Source: Lytechinus variegatus (lineage: Eukaryota > Echinodermata > Echinoidea > Temnopleuroida > Toxopneustidae). Taken from it: DNA of 64,000 bases. The DNA lies in contig NC_054749.1 of assembly GCF_018143015.1 (NCBI RefSeq), positions 32,420,911-32,484,910 on the forward strand, in the 5' to 3' direction. Of this stretch, positions 59,347-64,000 are shown in pieces. Numbering within the stretch: the stretch's first letter is position 1; each line of letters opens with the position of its first letter. A program made the translations under genes and the position numbers. The notes beneath the pieces are model-generated. The model was not told the origin of the DNA and ran no database searches. It saw only the letters and a program-made list of their open reading frames with translations.

Positions 59347-59486
59347 GAAGACAGACCATGTGTGTGAAATGTTTTTGATATAAAATCATCTTTACAAAAA
59401 AAAATAAATCGTCTCTAGATACACTTTTCAATTAATAAATTTAGTGGTTTAAAAATATAAAATGTGATTCGAATCTAACTTCTTTA

Positions 59487-59512
59487 TTTTCATTGAATTA
59501 ATTCAATGAAAA
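59487..59512. promoter_or_regulatory. Perfect 26-bp palindrome upstream of LSM11
   Basis: Thirteen bases (TTTTCATTGAATT) followed directly by their exact reverse complement, ending 40 nt before the LSM11 start codon. The centre contains two ATTAATT-type homeodomain words. It could be a dimer binding site. Confidence 0.45.
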
Positions 59513-59552
59513 AGACAAAATATATAACGTCAAAGGCCGCTTCATTTCAAAG

Positions 59553-62500
59553 ATGGCTGCGCCCATGAACGTTTCTGGTGGCGGAGAAGCGGAGAAAAAA
59601 GATGAGGAAATTGACGTTTTATCACCAAATTTTAATCCTTTAAAAGCTTTATATGCTTCGAATGTAGCACTCCCAGTTTCTGAGGTGTCCGTGTTCAACA
59701 ATCTAGCTGAATATGAGCGGTTTATGAGCAAATCTGGAGAAGAGCCAAAAGCTCAAGAACAAAACTGTGCGCCTTTGTCGAGACGTGCATTGGAGCGGGT
59801 AAGTTGCCGGTGGGCAGAGAGGTATATCGCCGGTCGGAGCTTTTAGCTGCGTGTCGTGCACGAAAGTGTATTTGTAATTGTAAGGAACGTCTTTCGTGTC
59901 GCGATGCCGCCCTTTCATTATGTTGCGCTGTAGATATTTTTGGGCTCCTTTTAGTTTTAGTGTTTCTAAAGTTCATCAAATTTTACCTTGGATTTGCTAT
60001 AGAATTGTGAAAAATTGAGATTGGAAATGGAGCCACTAAAACTTTGTGTCTCCCAAATACAAATACTAAATAGACATGCAAAAATAATATTCTTTTGGCA
60101 TGTTACACTCCGGGGGGGGGGGGGGGCATTTACATTGACGAGTGGATACCATCACTCATTCAATGAACAAGGTTATGGATACCATGTGCGACCAAAAAAC
60201 CGTAAAAAGGATGTCTTTTTTAAGATAGGGCAAGTTACGTAAGTAACGTGTTAAGGGTGTCAAAAACACAAAAATAATGAAAAAAGAGTACCGGTATCTT
60301 TTTCGCTAGGAAAGATACGTGTTTAGGGTCAAATTTGCAGGGATGATAAAACAAAATCAAAATGTTTTATAAAGGATGTCCTTTTTGCCCCAACACTACA
60401 TGTACGTGTTTAGACTAGAGTAAGTAAGTATTTTCGTTTGCGGGGGGCAAAGCCAATAAGAGGGCATTTATATGCCGAAAGGGCACTATGAGGTTTAACT
60501 GTGTGAAGAAGTTGAGCATTTTGTAGTAATTAAGTTGAGCAAAGTTTTTTAAAGGGATGGTCCAGGCTGGAAATATAAATATCTCAAAAAATAAAGTAAA
60601 TTCACAGAGTGAAATACGGAAAGTTTAATCAAAATCTGATAACAAATAACGAACTAATTAGATTTTAAAGCTAGTTTAACAATATGTTGTGAAAACAGTT
60701 ATATGCACTTCATCATGGATATTCATTAGGTGGGCTGATGATGTCATACCTCCACTCTCCTTTTTTAGCTCATCCGTCCGTCGTCTGTCGTCCGTCCACA
60801 ATTTCAAAATGCTACTACTTCGCCATTTCAAGTCTGATTTCAAATCTGTTTGCTTTATATAATAGCACTAGGTGGGGCATTCAAAACTTCTACACAGAAT
60901 TTTGAAATTCCTTGAATATGCTAATTTATGCGCATTTTTCAAAATTCACAAAAAATGCTACTTCTTCTTTATTTGTTGACCGATTTTGATTTTTTGCTTC
61001 CATCTGGTAGAGCTTCATGAGGTTCACCAATCTTGTACACAGAGTTTTGAAATTTTGACTAGAACAATGTTTATGCTAGTTAAGTTTATTCGAAATTAAT
61101 TTATTCATATTTTAAAAATGTCACATAAAATGCTTTTTCTTCTTTAATTGTTGACCGATTTATACTTTTTTTCTTCTTCCATCTTGTAGACCTTTATGAG
61201 GTTCACCAAACTTTTACACAGATTTTTGAAATTTTCAGTAGAAAATTACTTATGCTAATTTATGCAAAATTTATTCAGAAATCACAGAAAATGCCTCTTC
61301 TTTATTTGTTGACAGATTTTGATATTTTTCTTCCATCCGTAGAACTTCATGAGGCCCACCAAACTTCTACACAGAATTTTGAAAATTTTCAGTAGAAAAT
61401 TATTTATGCTAATTTATGCGAAATGTATTAATAAATCACAGAAAATCCCTCTTCTTCTTTATTTGTTAACAGATTTTGATTTTTTCTTCCATCTGGTAGA
61501 GCTGCATGAGGTTCACCAAACTTGTACACAAAATTTTGAAATTTTGTCTGGAAAATTATTCTAATTTATGAAAAATTTATTCAAAAATCACAAAAATGTT
61601 TTTTCTTCATTAAATGAAGAAAAAACACATTTTGTTGATCAATTTCAGTTTTGTTTGCTTTATATGATAGCTCGAGGTGGTGATACAAAATTTAAACATA
61701 AAATTTTGAAACTCATTGAATCTGCTATTTATTCATATATTTTCAGAACTCACAAAAATTGCTTGCTTATTTGTTGATTGATTTTGGTTATTTTTGTTCC
61801 ATCTGAGAGCTACATTAGGTTCACCAAGGTTCTACACAGAGTTAAGAAAACTAGATAATAATCAATACTTAATTCATATGAAATTTATTTATAGATCACA
61901 AAAAATGCTTCTATGTCATTTCTTCAACTATTTGAATTCTATATCCTCAATTTATGTCACCAATATAATTCACTACATTGTCAACTTGGCTGAAATTAAA
62001 ATTGTGTTAAATTGTGTTGCGAGATGCCGGATGAGCTCCACATCATTGATGTGCTAGTCTTATGATATAACATGAAATCATAATGGATTCATTTTTTCAT
62101 ACATGTGTAAATGATGCGTTTCCATTATGATGAAATAATTTTCAGCAATAAATAACTAATGCACTTAATCAGTTGTCGATCCAATTGTTTTACTTCTTAG
62201 TAAAAAAGTTTTGAATAAACCTAATTTCATATAATGAAATAAAAAAGAACAAGTGGGGATATGACATCATCATCCCACCTAATGAATATTCATGAAGACA
62301 TACCTGGAACTGTTTCACCAGAATAATGCAAATCTTAAACATTCAATAATTTTGTTATTTGTTATCTGATTTTGATCAAATTTTCAGCATTTTGCTCTGT
62401 GAATTTTACTCTATTTATTGATATATAATTTAATCCATCCTGGACCATCCTTTAAAAGTGATTTCTGATTGATAAGATAAATATTTTGAAAATTTTTCGA

Positions 62501-63668
62501 GTCTGAGGTTGTAAAACTTGCTTTTGGGCCAATTATGGACCTAATTACTGTTAAAAGTGCATCATTGCTAGGTAGTATAAAAAATAACGAAACAGCATTT
62601 CTACTAAAAAGCATTACCTGAAAAAAATCTTTATTAGAATTATTATCACAGACATTGCTCAAATCTTACCTCAAAATTTAAAAAAAAATTAAAACTGGAT
62701 ATTCTAAGCACTGTTTGTAACCAGGAACAAACTGAGTACCTTAATAAACAATAAATGATGTTTCAACCTGAAAACTGGACGTTCTATACCTTATACTAAA
62801 CACTAGTTGATGCGAGCGTGAAACACAAGCGCCAAAATTTGTGATTTTATAACCTAAAATGTATTATGTTTTACTTCAAAAAGGGTATTTCATTTTGAAA
62901 AAAGGGCTTGTTTTATTTTGAAAAAAAGGCATTATTTTCCTACAGGAAATGTTATTTGGGGTCACTTGCCCCCTGCACCCCCAACTTAAAAATGTATATA
63001 GGCCTATGCAACATAATCAATCCCAGGCAAGTGTCAAGATATTGAAGAGTAGAACTAGAAGTTTGGGCCCAGTATGTAATCTTATCATATGTACCTTTTA
63101 TCCAACAAAATTTAATACTTTTGAGAACAGCTAAGAAAAATCGAAATAGTTGCAACCTCTCAATTACATGTAGTTGCTACATGTATATACAGGAATAACT
63201 GTCGTTTCTGGGATTTATTTCAAAATTTTTAACATTTTAGTATCATTGGTGAGTGGAGCCAATGTACATGTAGTGCAGCAGAACAACCAATGTACAGAGA
63301 CCGAAGCTTTTGGTCTACTTCATGTAGTACATAGATTACTCTACAGGAATTGTGAGACTGTTTTTAGGTAGTATGAGTTTGCCATAAGTAATTCAGTAGG
63401 TCAAGTAATTCTATGATACATGTAGCTGTCCATAATACTTTGCATTTTAAGATGCCAGGTTCTAATAGCCAACCAAAGTTGTGCTTCTGAAACTAAACGT
63501 TCAAGATTATTATCATTATTATTAGTTTGATATTTATTTGTTTTGTGCTTTTTTTATTGTTCCTTTCACAGCGACACTTAGAACACATGAGAGAAAAGGA
63601 GAAACTGCTACCAAAGAGCACGTCCCATAAAAAGAATGTTAATGTCTTGTCTCGTATGGAGAGTCATG
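59553..63668 (+). CDS. LSM11: LSM11 (U7 snRNP Sm-like protein), first two coding exons; rest beyond window
   Basis: Exon 1 59553-59798 (82 codons, phase 0, donor GTAAGT) and exon 2 63572-63668 (32 codons plus one base, donor GTAAGA). ATG context is AAAGATGG. Residues LSPNFNPLKALYAS and FNNLAEYERFM match the conserved N-terminal motifs of vertebrate LSM11 (FDPLLALYA, FNNVAEYESFL). Exon 2 ends NVLSRMESHG, equivalent to the NVLTRMPLHEG that leads into the Sm1 motif. LSM11 replaces an ordinary Sm protein in the U7 ring, and its N-terminal part binds FLASH to recruit the histone pre-mRNA cleavage machinery. The Sm fold lies outside the window. Intron 1 (3.8 kb) is full of transposons. Confidence 0.9.
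60109..60414. mobile_element. Partial copy of the ACGAGTGGATACC transposon (see 19758-20312)
   Basis: Shares TTACATTGACGAGTGGATACC, GATAGGGCAAGTTACGTAAG, AACACAAAAATAATGAAAAA and CGTGTTTAGGGTC with 19758-20312, but lacks the right end. It lies in LSM11 intron 1. Confidence 0.78.
60551..62455. mobile_element. TIR element, TTAAAGGGATGGTCCAGG family, split by a nested element
   Basis: Left AAAGGGATGGTCCAGG (60551) and right CCTGGACCATCCTTTAA (62439-62455) with inverted arms; CACCTAATGAATATTCATGA near 62276 mirrors ATGGATATTCATTAGGTG near 60714. TTAA at the tips. The native element is about 630 bp; the rest is the insert 60767-62037. Confidence 0.8.
60767..62037. mobile_element. Nested element AGCTCATCCG...CGGATGAGCT with ~130-160 bp tandem units
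   Basis: The 10-bp ends are inverted (AGCTCATCCG / CGGATGAGCT). Inside, about six units repeat TTCTTTATTTGTTGACCGAT, TTCCATCTGGTAGAGCTTCA and GGTTCACCAAACTT. Organisation (short inverted ends, interior all tandem repeats, no frame) resembles the GGTCAAAGGTCA elements, though the sequence is different. Confidence 0.75.
62456..63571. other. Remainder of LSM11 intron 1, nothing recognised
   Basis: AT-rich. Worn CGAGCGTGAAACACAAGCGC near 62813 and CTTGCCCCCTGCACCCCC near 62966 hint at a decayed hAT-like piece, but no ends are visible. Confidence 0.35.
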
Positions 63669-63819
63669 GTAAGACCTTTATCTACAGTACAACCTTATCC
63701 GTTTTTATAGGGAGTGCAATCATATTTTTGCCTAATTGTTTCATAATACATTCGCAAAAGTGCGCCTTTATTGTTGTACATCATTCATATAGGCCTACAT
63801 TGATTATTTGATATTGGTC

Positions 63820-64000
63820 GATCTTGGGATTCTCTGGATGTTACACAGCCAGATCAACAATTTGCACAGAGATTTCTTGACCCAACTTTAGACTTTTTTT
63901 CTTTTCCAACTGGTGAATCAGCCTACAAGATTTAGAGATGGCCAGCAGGCAAACATTCTTGACCTGATACTGACAAATTCTAAAGATTGGGTGGATAATG
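63820..64000 (+). pseudogene. Decayed LINE endonuclease fragment at the window edge
   Basis: One frame reads LFQLVNQPTRFRDGQQANIL then DLILTNSKDWVDN, the conserved endonuclease stretch (xQLVxxPTRxxxxxLDLILTN) of CR1/Jockey-type LINEs. The match upstream (FLDPTLDF) is in another frame with a stop between. It continues off the right edge, inside an LSM11 intron. Confidence 0.7.

Larger units (their letters stand above)
59251..59552. promoter_or_regulatory. Shared bidirectional promoter region, CCDC166 (-) / LSM11 (+)
   Basis: The two start codons are 302 bp apart in head-to-head orientation, with no repeat between them. The region must hold both 5' UTRs and promoters unless a distal noncoding exon exists. 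It includes an X-box (59333-59346) and a 26-bp palindrome (59487-59512). Confidence 0.75.

Overview
This is a window of AT-rich, repeat-dense animal nuclear DNA. It has spliced genes with canonical GT/AG introns, tRNA-derived SINEs, a CR1/L2-type LINE and many terminal-inverted-repeat (TIR) DNA transposons. Repeat styles (hAT-like CAGTGGCGTA...TACGCCACTG elements, elements built of GGTCAAAGGTCA tandem repeats) and an SRCR receptor gene suggest an echinoderm, probably a sea urchin. That is inference; no species call can be made from the sequence alone.

Layout. 1-2977 (-): an open LINE ORF (endonuclease plus reverse transcriptase) running off the left edge. 3-13 kb: no host gene seen, only microsatellites and TIR elements. 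13.2-26.0 kb (-): a six-exon gene reconstructed here with every splice phase matching. It encodes a 678-aa type I membrane receptor: signal peptide, one group A SRCR domain, Ser/Thr-rich stalk, one transmembrane helix, and a 422-aa tail with 19 tyrosines and four ~27-aa tandem repeats. 26-39 kb: a transposon graveyard with hAT-like elements nested inside each other and dated relative to one another by 8-bp target duplications. 40.8-47.8 kb (+): an endonuclease IV (Nfo/APN1) AP endonuclease of 576 aa in seven coding exons, with all nine metal ligands. 53.8-59.25 kb (-): a seven-exon, 297-aa coiled-coil protein matching CCDC166. 59.55 kb to the right edge (+): the first two coding exons of LSM11 (U7 snRNP), continuing past the window. 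A decayed LINE endonuclease piece ends the window.

CCDC166 and LSM11 are head to head with 302 bp between start codons. That gap holds a perfect RFX X-box consensus and a perfect 26-bp palindrome. APN1 and CCDC166 are convergent. The host genes have unrelated roles (DNA base-excision repair, probable cilium/sperm coiled-coil protein, histone mRNA 3' processing, probable immune-type receptor), so no operon-like cooperation is implied. The most novel candidate is the SRCR receptor with the repeated phosphotyrosine-type tail.
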